Source of the DNA: JBGAKG01 sp044224495
GTDB lineage: Bacteria; Myxococcota_A; Polyangia; Polyangiales; Polyangiaceae
DNA length: 64,000 nt
Reading direction: 5' to 3'
Assembly (NCBI GenBank): GCA_044224495.1
Contig: JBGAKG010000010.1
Span: 62,001 to 126,000 of the forward strand
Shown piece after piece: positions 25,864-36,153 of this stretch (its first letter is position 1; each line of letters starts with the position of its first letter). Below the pieces are notes generated by a model. It was not told the DNA's origin. It worked only from the letters and a program-made list of their open reading frames with translations, and did not search any database. The translations under genes were made by a program, and so were the position numbers.

Positions 25864-28800
25864 GCGAGCCTCACGAGTTTGATGGGAACCGTACCGGACT
25901 TCCGCCAGCGCATGCTCGGCTCGTCGCCATGGTCGTCGTCGCAGTCGACCGAGATGTTGTTGGCGAAGACGCGTTTGCTCCCAACGGCGAGGAGGCAATG
26001 GTCCGTTTGGTTGTTCGTCGTCACGTTGAGCGGCGCATAGCTCACCCCGGAGAGGACGGCGTCCATCTCGCTGATGCGGTTGCCCTGGAAGCGCACGCTC
26101 CGTGACGATTCGACAATGACCGGGCAAGCGATGGCGGCGGTTGCCGAGCTCATGACTTCGTTGCACTGGAACGAGACGTCATCGGTAGCGGCGACGACGA
26201 CCAGCATTCGTGAAAGCTCGTTCGAGCCACTGGCCGGCGTGTAAGACACCGCATTGTCATTGAACACCGCGCGCCCTCCGCTCGGCGCCCATGTCGGAAG
26301 GTACCGACTCATGGCATAGACCTCCATGGTGTAGCCGCTCGTCAGCGCCTTTCCGTCGGCATCGGCGCGGATGCTCACGACGCCCGAAGCGGGTCCCGCG
26401 CCAGCCGATGGGATCTTCGAAAGTGCGGTCAGCGAGATGTGGTCGAGTTTTCCTCGATACGCCGTCGCATCGGTCGAGAGCTCGTTCGACTGAACGTCGC
26501 AGGCGCCGTGAACCGTGACATCGAGCGCCGGGCCATAAGGAGAGCTCACGACGTTCCCGTGGATACGCACCACGGTGGCGGGCAACGGCGAGTCCGGGAT
26601 GAAGAGCTCGGACCCATGGTTGGCGGCTTCTTCCACCTTGGCCAAGTCATCCTCGAGCTTCGAGAGCGCAGCCGCCGCAGCGATCACGATCCCGCCGCGA
26701 TACTGGTCCCAGTCACCTGCGTTCTCGGGACCGTTGCCGACGAAACGATTCCCCTCGATCGTCACCTTCTCACCCATACCGATGAAGATCCCGCACGCAG
26801 GATCCTCGTGGGACGAGCCGTTGCGCTCTACGAAGTTTCCCCGGACAGTCACGTCGGTCGCGTCGGCGAGGATGATGCCGCCGATTGCGAAGAAGGGGTC
26901 GCCGGTCGGGGCCTCACCGAGGTGGAGCTGCATGCAGTCACGCACGCGGTTGTTCTCGATGAGCAGATGGTTCGTCTGGATCACACCGGCGTTCGTGTCC
27001 TCTCCGTTCGCATCAGTCGACGCGAAGAGCTTTGCGACGGCGATTCCGCTCTGCCCCATGAGCTCCACGTCGTTGTCGATGAGGCGGATGTCTTCGACGC
27101 GCTCCCCGGCGCCCTCGGTGACGCCGGGGGCCCCTCCTTCGACCGGGGGCAGCGGCGACGGGTTGTAGTTCCAGCAACCGTTCGCGAAGTAGAAGATGGT
27201 CGAACCGCCAGGCGCATATGCCGCCGTAGGTCCGCTCTTCGCCGTGCCGTACACGACCTCGCCGAGCGTGATGCCGATCCCGTTCCCCCGGATGATTCGG
27301 TTTCGGCGGAGCTCGACGCGCTTCGACCCTCCGCCGATCTGGATCCCTCCGTGCGCGTGCTTCGCCACATCGTCGGGATCGGTGAACTCGACGCAGTTTC
27401 GTTCCAGGAGCAAGTTTTCGCCAGCGACGTAGATGGCGGGCCACGTCCCGACGTTGGCGGGTGCCTGAGCGATGTCCGTTGCGAGTGAGTCGACCAAGAC
27501 GTGAACGCGTTCGACCTCGAGACCGAGGACCTGCTCGGTCACGATTGCGGGGCCACCGCGGACGTTGATCTCCAGATCCCGCAGCAACGTATCCACGGTT
27601 GGCCCCCCGTAGTCGACGTCCGAGCCGCCATCGACGTTCGAGAAGAACTCCTTCAGTACGCTGATCGCCGGACTGAACGCCGTCTCGTTCGTCGCCACGA
27701 GCTCCATCTTCGTGAGCGTGATGCGCTCGCCCGCCAACGTGAAGACGGGAAGAGACGGATCCTTCGGCCTCACGATCGTCCTCGAGCCGCAACCATGGAT
27801 GGTGACGTGCGTCTTCCCCAGGATGCTCACGTTCTCGTCGTACTCGCCGGCGAGGACGCAGATCTCACCGCCACCGGGCGGGAGGTTGTCGACCGCGTCC
27901 TGGATCTTTTGAAAGTGGCCGGCGCCGGTCTTTTCGCTGCCGACGGTATACGTGCAGCATCCACGCTTCGTCGTGAGCGGATCGAAGGTGGGGCGGCAGT
28001 CGTGAACCGTGACCTGTCCGGCCGCCCCTTGGCTCAGCAACGCGAGTGGCGCATAGAACCGCCGCACCCCGTTTGGCGGCGAGGCCTGGCCGTAGAGGGA
28101 GCGCGGGATGACGTGGTCGGTATCGGGCCGCGCTGCGATGATCCAGTGATCGCCGGGCTGGAATCCGGCGCCACCGAAGGTCGCGAGCACGCCCGTCGTG
28201 CCCAACTCGGTGGTCGTTCCCGTGACGATGTCGATCGGCGGCGATGGGGCGTCACCCTGGTTCCACACGCGGACGAACGCTGCCGTGCTCGTGCTGGTGT
28301 CGATCACGAACGAGCTGCTGTCGGTGTCATAGGACTCGATGACCTTGGCCGTCGGACCTACGAGCGCAGCGATCGGGTCACCCGAGTCGAGCTTTGCCGA
28401 CGTGTCGAGCAGCTCGACGATCTGTCCCATTCTGGGCTGATGCTCCTCGTCCCTGGGAGACGCGATCGTCAACCGCGTGCCTCCTGGCACCGTCTCGATC
28501 TTCTGGATCCGGTACAGCGCCGAGGCGTTGTCGAATCCCCAGATGAACTGCGGCGATCCGGAGGAGGACAGGGCGACTTGGACGCGGATCGTTTGATTCT
28601 CTGCGCCGAGATAGCCCGCTTTCACCCCCGGCATGCAGGGAGTCGTTGCCGAGCCGCTCGGATCGAAGATCACCGAAAGAGTCGCCGTCGTCGCAAGCTC
28701 CGCCGTGGCTTTGTCGTACGTTGCTGGTGCCTTGGACGCGACGAGCTCGGCCCAGGCGCTCTCGCAGTCCGTGGCCGAAGTCGGAAACGCACGAACGCGG

Positions 28801-29243
28801 CGCATGGTGCGCAACCGTGCCGTGGTGTCGGGGCCGCCGAGCGCCGGTTCGAGGAGCTCGGTGTCTTCGACGGCGGTGACGACTTGCTGCCAGACCTCGA
28901 GGAACACCAGGGTCGGAGCGCTCAAGGACGCCAACGGATCCGGCGTGGGCCAGTCCGCTTGCGTCTCGTAGGTCTCCGCCGCCTCGAGGACGACGGGGAT
29001 TCCCCCAACGTAGAGGATGCCAGCCGCGATCCCCAGCGTGCTGCCCTGAACGCTGATGCGGAACCCGTCGTTCGGGCTTCCGACCGCACCGATGACGTCG
29101 ATGCGTGTTCGGCGTGCGTCCTCCTTCGTGATCGTGTCGGACTCGTTCAGATCGTCGTCGAGTGGAATCCGACCCTGCTGAAAGAGAGCGCTGGCGTAGT
29201 GCTTCTTCGGATCGTGAGCCGAACGAGAAATGTCGTGGGTCAT
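25860..29243 (-). CDS. eCIS fibre/spike-like protein: DUF6519 plus parallel beta-helix
   Basis: 1127 residues. The N-terminus (DPKKHYASALFQQGRIPLDDDLNE region) matches the DUF6519 module that begins phage-tail-associated proteins. From about residue 420 on come pectate-lyase-like right-handed beta-helix coils: TYTVGSEKTGAGHFQKIQDA, GGEICVLAGEYDENV, and repeated N-x-V/I...G-N rungs (IEGNRFVGNG, VRGNFVERNG, LRRNRIIRGN). Such proteins act as receptor-binding tail fibres or spikes and may bind or degrade glycans. It sits where Afp13/fibre genes usually are, after the baseplate genes. Confidence 0.8.
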   Translation of the reverse strand: MTHDISRSAHDPKKHYASALFQQGRIPLDDDLNESDTITKEDARRTRIDVIGAVGSPNDGFRISVQGSTLGIAAGILYVGGIPVVLEAAETYETQADWPTPDPLASLSAPTLVFLEVWQQVVTAVEDTELLEPALGGPDTTARLRTMRRVRAFPTSATDCESAWAELVASKAPATYDKATAELATTATLSVIFDPSGSATTPCMPGVKAGYLGAENQTIRVQVALSSSGSPQFIWGFDNASALYRIQKIETVPGGTRLTIASPRDEEHQPRMGQIVELLDTSAKLDSGDPIAALVGPTAKVIESYDTDSSSFVIDTSTSTAAFVRVWNQGDAPSPPIDIVTGTTTELGTTGVLATFGGAGFQPGDHWIIAARPDTDHVIPRSLYGQASPPNGVRRFYAPLALLSQGAAGQVTVHDCRPTFDPLTTKRGCCTYTVGSEKTGAGHFQKIQDAVDNLPPGGGEICVLAGEYDENVSILGKTHVTIHGCGSRTIVRPKDPSLPVFTLAGERITLTKMELVATNETAFSPAISVLKEFFSNVDGGSDVDYGGPTVDTLLRDLEINVRGGPAIVTEQVLGLEVERVHVLVDSLATDIAQAPANVGTWPAIYVAGENLLLERNCVEFTDPDDVAKHAHGGIQIGGGSKRVELRRNRIIRGNGIGITLGEVVYGTAKSGPTAAYAPGGSTIFYFANGCWNYNPSPLPPVEGGAPGVTEGAGERVEDIRLIDNDVELMGQSGIAVAKLFASTDANGEDTNAGVIQTNHLLIENNRVRDCMQLHLGEAPTGDPFFAIGGIILADATDVTVRGNFVERNGSSHEDPACGIFIGMGEKVTIEGNRFVGNGPENAGDWDQYRGGIVIAAAAALSKLEDDLAKVEEAANHGSELFIPDSPLPATVVRIHGNVVSSPYGPALDVTVHGACDVQSNELSTDATAYRGKLDHISLTALSKIPSAGAGPASGVVSIRADADGKALTSGYTMEVYAMSRYLPTWAPSGGRAVFNDNAVSYTPASGSNELSRMLVVVAATDDVSFQCNEVMSSATAAIACPVIVESSRSVRFQGNRISEMDAVLSGVSYAPLNVTTNNQTDHCLLAVGSKRVFANNISVDCDDDHGDEPSMRWRKSGTVPIKLVRLA

Positions 29244-29247
29244 GAAC

Positions 29248-31449
29248 TCAGGTCTCCAAGAGGAAGATCGGAATCAGTCCGAAAGGCATGTATTCCTCGA
29301 CCTTCTTCTGCAGGTCGTCGAGCTTGAACGGCGAAAGCAAGTCGCGAAAGGCCCCCATTTCCAGGCCGTTCTCGCCGCCACGGCGGAGCATTGCCGGAGC
29401 GTTCTCCTTGAGTTGGGCGTACGCGGGGTGGCCGAACACGTGCGACTCGAACGCGCCGGCCAGGTCGTCGCTCCTCAGGGGGAGGTAGGGATGCGGGAGC
29501 GTGCTGGCGGTGCCCGCGGCACCGAAGCGGAAGCATCCATCTTGCGCGTTGATGGTCGACATCACTCCGACCACGATGACTTCGGACGACTCCGTGCGGT
29601 GGACGAGGACGTTGCCGAATACCGTGACGGCGCTCATCCGCGTGATGCCGGTGTCGACGTCGATCGCTTTCGGTGCAGTGAGCGCCTGCACGATCGACCG
29701 CGTGATGGTGAGCGTCTCGACGAGCCCACTTCCGGACCGCACGATCGGTCCGACAATCGCGTCTTCGATCACGAGCTCCTTCACCGATCCCGTGATCGTG
29801 AGCGTGACCGGTACGATCGGGTTCGTCTCAGCGTCGATCCCACCGGGATCCAGCGTCATCCGGCGTAGGTGGACCCGCTCGAAGTCTCCTGCGAGCGTGA
29901 TGCCTGCGCTCGCTCCGCTCGCGTTTCCGAGCCAAAGACCATCGAGAACGAGGCTCGCGTCTCCGCTGCCGACGAACGTCCAACCCGTGTCGCCGATACG
30001 CACGTAGGGACGCTCGCGATCCTTCGCCCGAATGACGAGCGCGGTCGCGTCCTGCGTTGCGACGTCCACGTGATAGGTGGAGCTGTCGCCGAGCTCGACC
30101 ACGTCCGACGGGTCATACGCCACGAGAGCTGCCCCGTTCGCCAGCGCGACCGTCGGTGAGACGGGTCCGAGCGGCGAGCGCGGTTGCCCGCCAGCGCCGA
30201 CCGGCCCGGAGAAGCCATAGTGGTACGTCACCCGGACCGCATCGCTCGTCGGTAGTGGGGCGGAGAGTTGCTCGACGAACAGCAAGCGCCCGCGGACGGA
30301 GTCGATCACGAGGCGAAAGTCCGGCGTGGTCGTGTCCATCGTCCCGAGGTGCCCCGCGGTCACGAGCTCGCGCGGCACTTGGCCGGCCTCGTCGAAGACC
30401 TCGAGGGCATAGGGCTCGGTCCGCGCATCGATTGGCCCCTTCGACGGATAGAGAGCCGCCTTCCCGCAGTCGTCGACAATCGCGTTCGCTCGGATAAATT
30501 GTGCGACTGCCGCCGGATTCGTGGCTCCAGCGACGAGATCGTCGATGCGCTGCTCCGACAGAATCGCGCGTTCGACGAGCTCGTCGGGAACGACACCGGG
30601 GTTGGCGGCGGCGAGGGCTCGAGACACGAAGTACCGTGCATCGCCAAGGACGCGACACGGCATCGGCGCGGGCAGATCCCACTCGCGTGCGGGACGCCAT
30701 TCGCCCGTGCGCCGCCGTCGCATGAAGAGCGGCACGTCACGCCCCGAGGGATCGAAGGTGAACCCGGACATGGCCGCCGCGCTCGCGATGGGGTGGGGCA
30801 TCACGCCGGTCAGCATCACGGCGTCGAGACGATGGAGATGGATCTCGAGCTTGGGGATCCCGTAGCGCCCGTCGTTTCCGCCGTGATGCGCGCGCACGTC
30901 GGGCAAGTGGTGAAACTCGTCGAAGGTCCCGTAGGCGAGCTGAGCCCCGCGGGGATGACGCAGGTCGGGCAAGCCGCCAGGCGGAGTTCGCGTCACGCGC
31001 CCGAGGCGGTCCTGCGGTTGCGGATCGAGCGCGTGGTGCATGCGCGAGAGGCGCCTGAAGCCTTCGACGACATGGCCTTCCCACCCGGTGACGTCGCGAG
31101 AGAGCTCTTCGAGAACGAGCAGCGTGCCTTTGCGGCGGCGGTAGTAGATGCTCTTGGCGACATCGATGCGCCGGCCACGGGCGTTGCGTGACGAGAGTAG
31201 GCGCGTGCCGACCAGGTCGCCGATGTAAGCGATTGCCCAGTCATCGCAGAGGTCGATGAATGCATCGTCCCAGAGTCGGTCGTTGCTGCGTCGAAGCGTT
31301 GCAGCTTGCTTGCCGATCGTCTCGACGAGCGCGCGCAATGCGCCCGGGTGATCGCCCAAGCCATCGTCGAAGCGGTAGACCTCGGGGATGAGCTGCCACA
31401 GCTTTTCGGCGTAGTAGAGCGCGAAGCGATCGTTGGCGACGTCAGCCAT
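29248..31449 (-). CDS. gpI-like phage tail/baseplate protein with C-terminal beta-rich extension
   Basis: 733 residues. Residues 1-200 resemble P2 gpI/tail protein of the TIGR02242 type: LWQLIPEVYRFDDG, NDRLWDDAFIDLCDDWAIAYIGDLVG, RRRKGTLLVLEELSRDVTGW. The C-terminal half holds beta-helix-like repeats (LVLDGLWLGNASGASAGITL, VTLTITGSVKELVIEDAIVG, VIVVGVMSTINAQDG). It starts 8 bp inside the J-like gene 31442. Likely links the baseplate to fibres or forms part of the outer baseplate. Confidence 0.78.
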   Translation of the reverse strand: MADVANDRFALYYAEKLWQLIPEVYRFDDGLGDHPGALRALVETIGKQAATLRRSNDRLWDDAFIDLCDDWAIAYIGDLVGTRLLSSRNARGRRIDVAKSIYYRRRKGTLLVLEELSRDVTGWEGHVVEGFRRLSRMHHALDPQPQDRLGRVTRTPPGGLPDLRHPRGAQLAYGTFDEFHHLPDVRAHHGGNDGRYGIPKLEIHLHRLDAVMLTGVMPHPIASAAAMSGFTFDPSGRDVPLFMRRRRTGEWRPAREWDLPAPMPCRVLGDARYFVSRALAAANPGVVPDELVERAILSEQRIDDLVAGATNPAAVAQFIRANAIVDDCGKAALYPSKGPIDARTEPYALEVFDEAGQVPRELVTAGHLGTMDTTTPDFRLVIDSVRGRLLFVEQLSAPLPTSDAVRVTYHYGFSGPVGAGGQPRSPLGPVSPTVALANGAALVAYDPSDVVELGDSSTYHVDVATQDATALVIRAKDRERPYVRIGDTGWTFVGSGDASLVLDGLWLGNASGASAGITLAGDFERVHLRRMTLDPGGIDAETNPIVPVTLTITGSVKELVIEDAIVGPIVRSGSGLVETLTITRSIVQALTAPKAIDVDTGITRMSAVTVFGNVLVHRTESSEVIVVGVMSTINAQDGCFRFGAAGTASTLPHPYLPLRSDDLAGAFESHVFGHPAYAQLKENAPAMLRRGGENGLEMGAFRDLLSPFKLDDLQKKVEEYMPFGLIPIFLLET

Positions 31450-33820
31450 CGGCTTGGACCTTTCCGTCGATCGCGAGGCCCGCCGCGAAATCGAAGTACG
31501 TTGTGGGCTCCGACACGCGAACGTAAGGCTCCTTTACGACGCCGAAGTCGCTCCCCCACGTCATGCCCGTGACACTCACCGTCCCCTCGACGGCGAGGAT
31601 GGCGGCATAGATCGCGCTCTCGAAGAGCGGCGCACCAATTCCGATTCGCTCGAGCGAGAACAGCCCTTCTTCGGGACGGAGGAGCGCTTGGCGCACGGCG
31701 GCAGCGACCTTCGCCGGGACGTAACGAGCGTCGACCTCGACGTCGATCGCGAGATCCATCGGGTGAGCGGCGGCGCGGATGCAGGTGATCGGGACCGTCG
31801 GATCCGAGACCGCGCGGAGTGCGGACCGCACCGCGGGCTCGGTTGCTTCGCCGATGTAGGCGACGCGAACTACGGCCCGCTGAGCTCCCTTGTCCCACGC
31901 CCAGTCTGCGGTAGCCGCAATGACTCCCGGTTGCGCGAGGGCCACCGCCTGCATGTCCTCGATCGAAACGGCGCGGCCGAGGATCAGCGCCGACCGAGGT
32001 GCGAGCGAGCGGAGCTTCGAGGGTGGGTCGGCATCACCGCCCCCGGTCGCCGGAACTGGATGGACGACCGAGCTCAGGCCTGCAACTGCACTCGCGAGCT
32101 GGGTGATGGACCCGGCCGGCGGAGACGCGCTCCCGGCACCGTATCGATACGACGCGACGACGTTGTCCCTCCCCGCTGGGAGAAGGGCCCCGCGCACGCC
32201 ATCACCGAACGTGATCGTCGACGAGCCATCGTCGCCCTCGCGTACGATGAAAACCCGCTCGTCGGGGCCGATGCCGAAGAAGCTCGGAACTTCGCGCCAT
32301 GCGACGTCGTCCACTCGAACCACGAGGGTGCTCGTCGTGTGCGTCGGGTCTGCCGAGCCCGGTGCGTTGAAGTAGGTGAGCGGCTTCTTCTTCAGGGTGA
32401 ACGACGGGCTCGCCACGAGCGGGTCACCACTGCCGAGGAGTTCGTTCGCGACGGTTTCTCCGCGGCTCACCTTCGCCACGTTTCCCCAGGCAGTCACGAC
32501 CGCCGCGAGCGAGCTCGCGATCGGCTGGTCGAGCGCGATCGAGCGACTTGCGTAGTCGAGCGTCCCGCTCGCCGCGATGCCGTTCCCTTGATCGTCGCCG
32601 AGTAAGAAGCTCGTGGGCAGCTTCGTCGTCCCGAAGGGCTGCTCGAGCGCACCGGTGAGCGCGATGGGATCCCCTGGATCGAGCGTGTTGCGGAGCTCGG
32701 CCGTCACGCGGGCGACCTCCGTCAGGCGATGCAGCACGACGGCAGCCTTGCCGACGTCGACCTTCTCGATCGTGACACTGGTTCGAGGCAGCGTGACGGT
32801 CGTGTTCGAGGTCGCGGTCAGCGTCTGGATCTCCGCGCTCATGTCGAGCGTACTGTCGAAGGTCGTGGTGGCCGAGACGTCGGTCGTCGTCGCGGACACG
32901 TAGCTGATCCTCCCGACGACGCCGTCCTTGGCAGTGTTCTTCGAGAGTGCAATCACCTCGCTGCCGGCGATGATGTCTGCGCGGAGCCCGGGAACCGTGC
33001 CCTCCACACCGATCAATTCGAGATGGCCGTGGGGCCCGGTCGAATGCTCCGCGAGCCGCTGGTCCGAGAGCTCGAAGCGCGCACCGGCGCGGAGGACCCG
33101 CACCTCGGAAGCTTCGACGGTGGCGGTTCCAACGGACGCGTCGAGGCTCAATTTCACGTACGCCTCGCCGTCGAGCCCGCGATACGGAGTCACTGCGACG
33201 ACAGTTCGCATCTCGGCTACTTTGTCGATCACGATCGCGAGTCGGTCGCCTTTGCGCGCTCGGCAGCTCGTGCGGTCGACCAAGAGCTCGCTCGCAGGGA
33301 GCGCGATCATCGAAGGTCGCGTGCGGGCGACGGGCCAAGCGTCGAAGAACGGATGGATGATGGTGTCGCTGTCGAGCTCGAACGTCTGCGGCGGCTCGGC
33401 GCCGAAGCCGCTCGACCGGATCGCCGTTCCGGCCGGAACCGTGATCGGACGACGCCCACTCGCGAGGAGAGCGACCGATGTCGACGCGGCCACGGCGGGC
33501 CGTGGGCGATATCCGATGAGTGCCGTGAGCTTTCGGAGCGAGCTGCGCCGCAACGCGGTCCGCACATAGGTCTCGTTCGCGATCACCTGATCGTAAAAGG
33601 AAACCACGTCGCAGACGTAGGCCCACATCTCGAGCAGCATGAGGCCGAAGTCGCGCGTATCGCGCCCGCGCCATCGGCTCCATGCTGGTGTCCGCGCCAG
33701 GTCACCGATCAACGCGGTTCGGAAGTCGGCGAACGTCCCCATCTGACGCGCGAGGGAGCTCGCGCCGGGTTCGATGTTCGGTGCGCGCGGGAACGGATGG
33801 TCGTCGCACGTGCAGCTCAT
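31442..33820 (-). CDS. eCIS baseplate J-like protein (second copy)
   Basis: 792 residues from the ATG at 33820, which overlaps the stop of the upstream J-like gene (ATGA). N-terminus: DFRTALIGDLARTPAWSRWRGRDTRDF...LLEMWAYVCDVVSFYDQVI, the conserved start of the putative baseplate assembly family found in Afp11/12-type genes. Central beta-rich domain, then the Baseplate_J signature region (ITFGDGVRGALLPAG, YRYGAGSASPPAGS; RAVSIEDMQAVALAQPGV). Forms the hexameric baseplate wedge. Confidence 0.85.
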   Translation of the reverse strand: MSCTCDDHPFPRAPNIEPGASSLARQMGTFADFRTALIGDLARTPAWSRWRGRDTRDFGLMLLEMWAYVCDVVSFYDQVIANETYVRTALRRSSLRKLTALIGYRPRPAVAASTSVALLASGRRPITVPAGTAIRSSGFGAEPPQTFELDSDTIIHPFFDAWPVARTRPSMIALPASELLVDRTSCRARKGDRLAIVIDKVAEMRTVVAVTPYRGLDGEAYVKLSLDASVGTATVEASEVRVLRAGARFELSDQRLAEHSTGPHGHLELIGVEGTVPGLRADIIAGSEVIALSKNTAKDGVVGRISYVSATTTDVSATTTFDSTLDMSAEIQTLTATSNTTVTLPRTSVTIEKVDVGKAAVVLHRLTEVARVTAELRNTLDPGDPIALTGALEQPFGTTKLPTSFLLGDDQGNGIAASGTLDYASRSIALDQPIASSLAAVVTAWGNVAKVSRGETVANELLGSGDPLVASPSFTLKKKPLTYFNAPGSADPTHTTSTLVVRVDDVAWREVPSFFGIGPDERVFIVREGDDGSSTITFGDGVRGALLPAGRDNVVASYRYGAGSASPPAGSITQLASAVAGLSSVVHPVPATGGGDADPPSKLRSLAPRSALILGRAVSIEDMQAVALAQPGVIAATADWAWDKGAQRAVVRVAYIGEATEPAVRSALRAVSDPTVPITCIRAAAHPMDLAIDVEVDARYVPAKVAAAVRQALLRPEEGLFSLERIGIGAPLFESAIYAAILAVEGTVSVTGMTWGSDFGVVKEPYVRVSEPTTYFDFAAGLAIDGKVQADG

Positions 33821-36153
33821 GCTCCGCCCTCCATCACGAGCTCGAGCGTGCCGCGCTCGGGGTGAAGTACGTCGTTCTCGACGCGGATGACCGTGTCCAT
33901 CCCGGGGGTGTAGGTCGCGCCCAGCTCGGCCCAAGCGGACCAGCCGCGCCGCCGAACTTGAATGCTTTCGACGGCCCGTACGCCGCTTACGGCTTGGATT
34001 GCTGCTTCGAGTGTCGCTCGTCGGAGGGGCGTCCCGAACGTGAATCGGTCGACCGAGAAGAAGCCATCTTCTCCGAAGAGGACACGCGCAATCGCGGCTT
34101 GGACGTGCGCTCGGTACGCCGTCGACTCCACACACACGCAGACCGTGAGATCGAGATCGGCGTAGCGCGGTGCCTGGACGAACGCTTCACGTCCCGCTTG
34201 GCGATAGGCATCGAGCTGACGATTCGCGTCGGCCCGGCGATCGGGGCGCAGCACCGTCGTCTTGATGGGGTCCGGCGTCGCGAACGCCGTCACCCAGCTC
34301 CCGGTCCAGCGGAAGCTGGCGCCTGCGCGTTGGACCCAATCCAACCTTTCGAGTGCGTCGGCGTAGTCGATCGGCCTGACCGCTCGGTACGTCACGGCGC
34401 GGAAGGCCTCGGGAACCAGTTGCTTGAACGTCTGCGCGCTCTCGGGGTCGCGCCCGTCGACGACGGGCATGGGGTTCGTGATCGCCGTGACGAGCGGGAT
34501 CGCGGTCGTCAGGTAGCGAATCGTCTCCGCAGCGACGTTTCCGCCGGTGCCACCGCCCAAGCGGTATGCGAGCGTGAACGTCGTACCCCGCGCTGGGGTC
34601 AGGCCGAGCGAGCCGTCGCCGAAGCGGATCGTCTTGCCCGCTCCGGCGGCGTAGTCGTAGTGATCGATTCGGCCGCCCGGCCGATCGAAATGAACGATGC
34701 GGCGCCATATGCCGTCGTCGAGAACGAAGACCGGCTCGTCGGGCGCCGCCGAAGGCGAGCCGACGAACGAGTCGCGATGTTCCCATGCGAGTGCGGCGCC
34801 CTCGAGGGTGATCTCGGCGCGGACGTGGCCATCCGCTTGGACCAGTCGCACGAGCTCGCTCGTGTCGGAGCCGTCGAGGCTGAAGAGAAAGGTCGTGGTG
34901 CCGTTGGGACCGACGCGTTCGACCACGCCGGGCGATACCTCGCCGAGAGCGGGAATCGTGAACACCTGCCGATGGGTCGTGCCTGCCGTCGCTGGGACGA
35001 CGTTGCGTCCGATCGTCGTCGCGCTGAGATCGAGATCGAAGGGAAGCGGCTCCGTGAGGTGAACTCGGGTCACACTCCGACCGAGCAGCGGATCGCTCTT
35101 CACCTCGAAGGATCCGACCGTCACGATGCAACGTCGCCGAGGGACGTCGGGTGTCGGTGGATCGACCCGAAGCAGGAGCCGCACGGCGTCGAAGCCCACC
35201 CCGGGAGTGAGCGCGACGGAGCGATCTCCGTCCACGTCGATCGAGGTGGCTCCGCGCTGCAGGCACGTGACGTCGTCGCTCCAGAAGTAAGGGCTCCAGA
35301 CGTTCCAGTCCGCCGCGACCCAGTACGTCGTGGTGTCGCGCAAGCCCATCCCCATTTCGAACGCGATCGTCGTGCGGTCGTCGGCGATGGCGAACACCGA
35401 TGTCCCTGCGGTCAGCGCGAGGGGTCCAGTCGCTGCAGCATCGACCGAGACATCGAGCCAGGTCGTCGCGCCGGTGCCGTCGTCGACGTCGTAGTCGACC
35501 AGGCGCGCGTGCCGGCGGAGCGAACGCCGCTGGGTAGCGGTCTCCATGTAAGCCTCTCGCGCGATGCGATCCTGGAGGAAGGCATGCTCGTCGCCGAGCG
35601 CGCTCATGGCCTCCAGCAGCATCACGCCGACGTCGGCCTCGATTCGATTGGACCACTCTGGGTGCCGCGTAGCGGCGAACTCCAAGAGCGCGTTGCGCAG
35701 ACTCGAGAAGTCGCGCGCCATGTAGTCGACCGGAAAATCCAGCCCCGGCTCCACGTCGCACGCGACCGGTTCGGGGCGGCAGTCGAGCTCGCTGTCGCAA
35801 TGAACCTTGAAGCTGAACTCGGCGTCGTTGAAGTACGGGTCGACGTATTCGCTCTCGATGTGGAGCGAGTAGTTCGCGAAGCCGACCGGCGGAACGATCG
35901 TCACCACCAGTACGTCTCCGACGAGCCCCGCGGTTTGGACCTGTACTTCGGTCACGTCGGCATCGGGGGCTCGGCTTCGGATCGCGAGTGTCGTCGGATC
36001 CGGGGCGAACGGTGTCGCGCGCGGCGTGAGCAACGTGGGTGGAACGAGGAAGTGCACCGTGAGGGTGGTCTGTGGCTCGTCGACCTCGACGAAGTCGATC
36101 CCCGTGAGGGCGGTCTGGCCCAGCAGCAGCTCGAGACGATCCGGAGGTGCCAT
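33817..36153 (-). CDS. eCIS baseplate J-like protein (first copy)
   Basis: 778 residues from the ATG at 36153. Baseplate features: PVDYMARDFSSLRNALLEFA, DVGVMLLEAMSALGDEHAFLQDRIARE, then KTIRFGDGSLGLTPARGTTF and YRLGGGTGGNVAAETI, and VRPIDYADALERLDWVQRAG. The N-terminal 120 residues (DPTTLAIRSRAPDADVTEV) are an additional beta domain. Its paralogue 31442 follows directly; the pair corresponds to the two J-like wedge proteins (Afp11 and Afp12). Its start overlaps the gp25 stop by one base. Confidence 0.87.
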   Translation of the reverse strand: MAPPDRLELLLGQTALTGIDFVEVDEPQTTLTVHFLVPPTLLTPRATPFAPDPTTLAIRSRAPDADVTEVQVQTAGLVGDVLVVTIVPPVGFANYSLHIESEYVDPYFNDAEFSFKVHCDSELDCRPEPVACDVEPGLDFPVDYMARDFSSLRNALLEFAATRHPEWSNRIEADVGVMLLEAMSALGDEHAFLQDRIAREAYMETATQRRSLRRHARLVDYDVDDGTGATTWLDVSVDAAATGPLALTAGTSVFAIADDRTTIAFEMGMGLRDTTTYWVAADWNVWSPYFWSDDVTCLQRGATSIDVDGDRSVALTPGVGFDAVRLLLRVDPPTPDVPRRRCIVTVGSFEVKSDPLLGRSVTRVHLTEPLPFDLDLSATTIGRNVVPATAGTTHRQVFTIPALGEVSPGVVERVGPNGTTTFLFSLDGSDTSELVRLVQADGHVRAEITLEGAALAWEHRDSFVGSPSAAPDEPVFVLDDGIWRRIVHFDRPGGRIDHYDYAAGAGKTIRFGDGSLGLTPARGTTFTLAYRLGGGTGGNVAAETIRYLTTAIPLVTAITNPMPVVDGRDPESAQTFKQLVPEAFRAVTYRAVRPIDYADALERLDWVQRAGASFRWTGSWVTAFATPDPIKTTVLRPDRRADANRQLDAYRQAGREAFVQAPRYADLDLTVCVCVESTAYRAHVQAAIARVLFGEDGFFSVDRFTFGTPLRRATLEAAIQAVSGVRAVESIQVRRRGWSAWAELGATYTPGMDTVIRVENDVLHPERGTLELVMEGGA

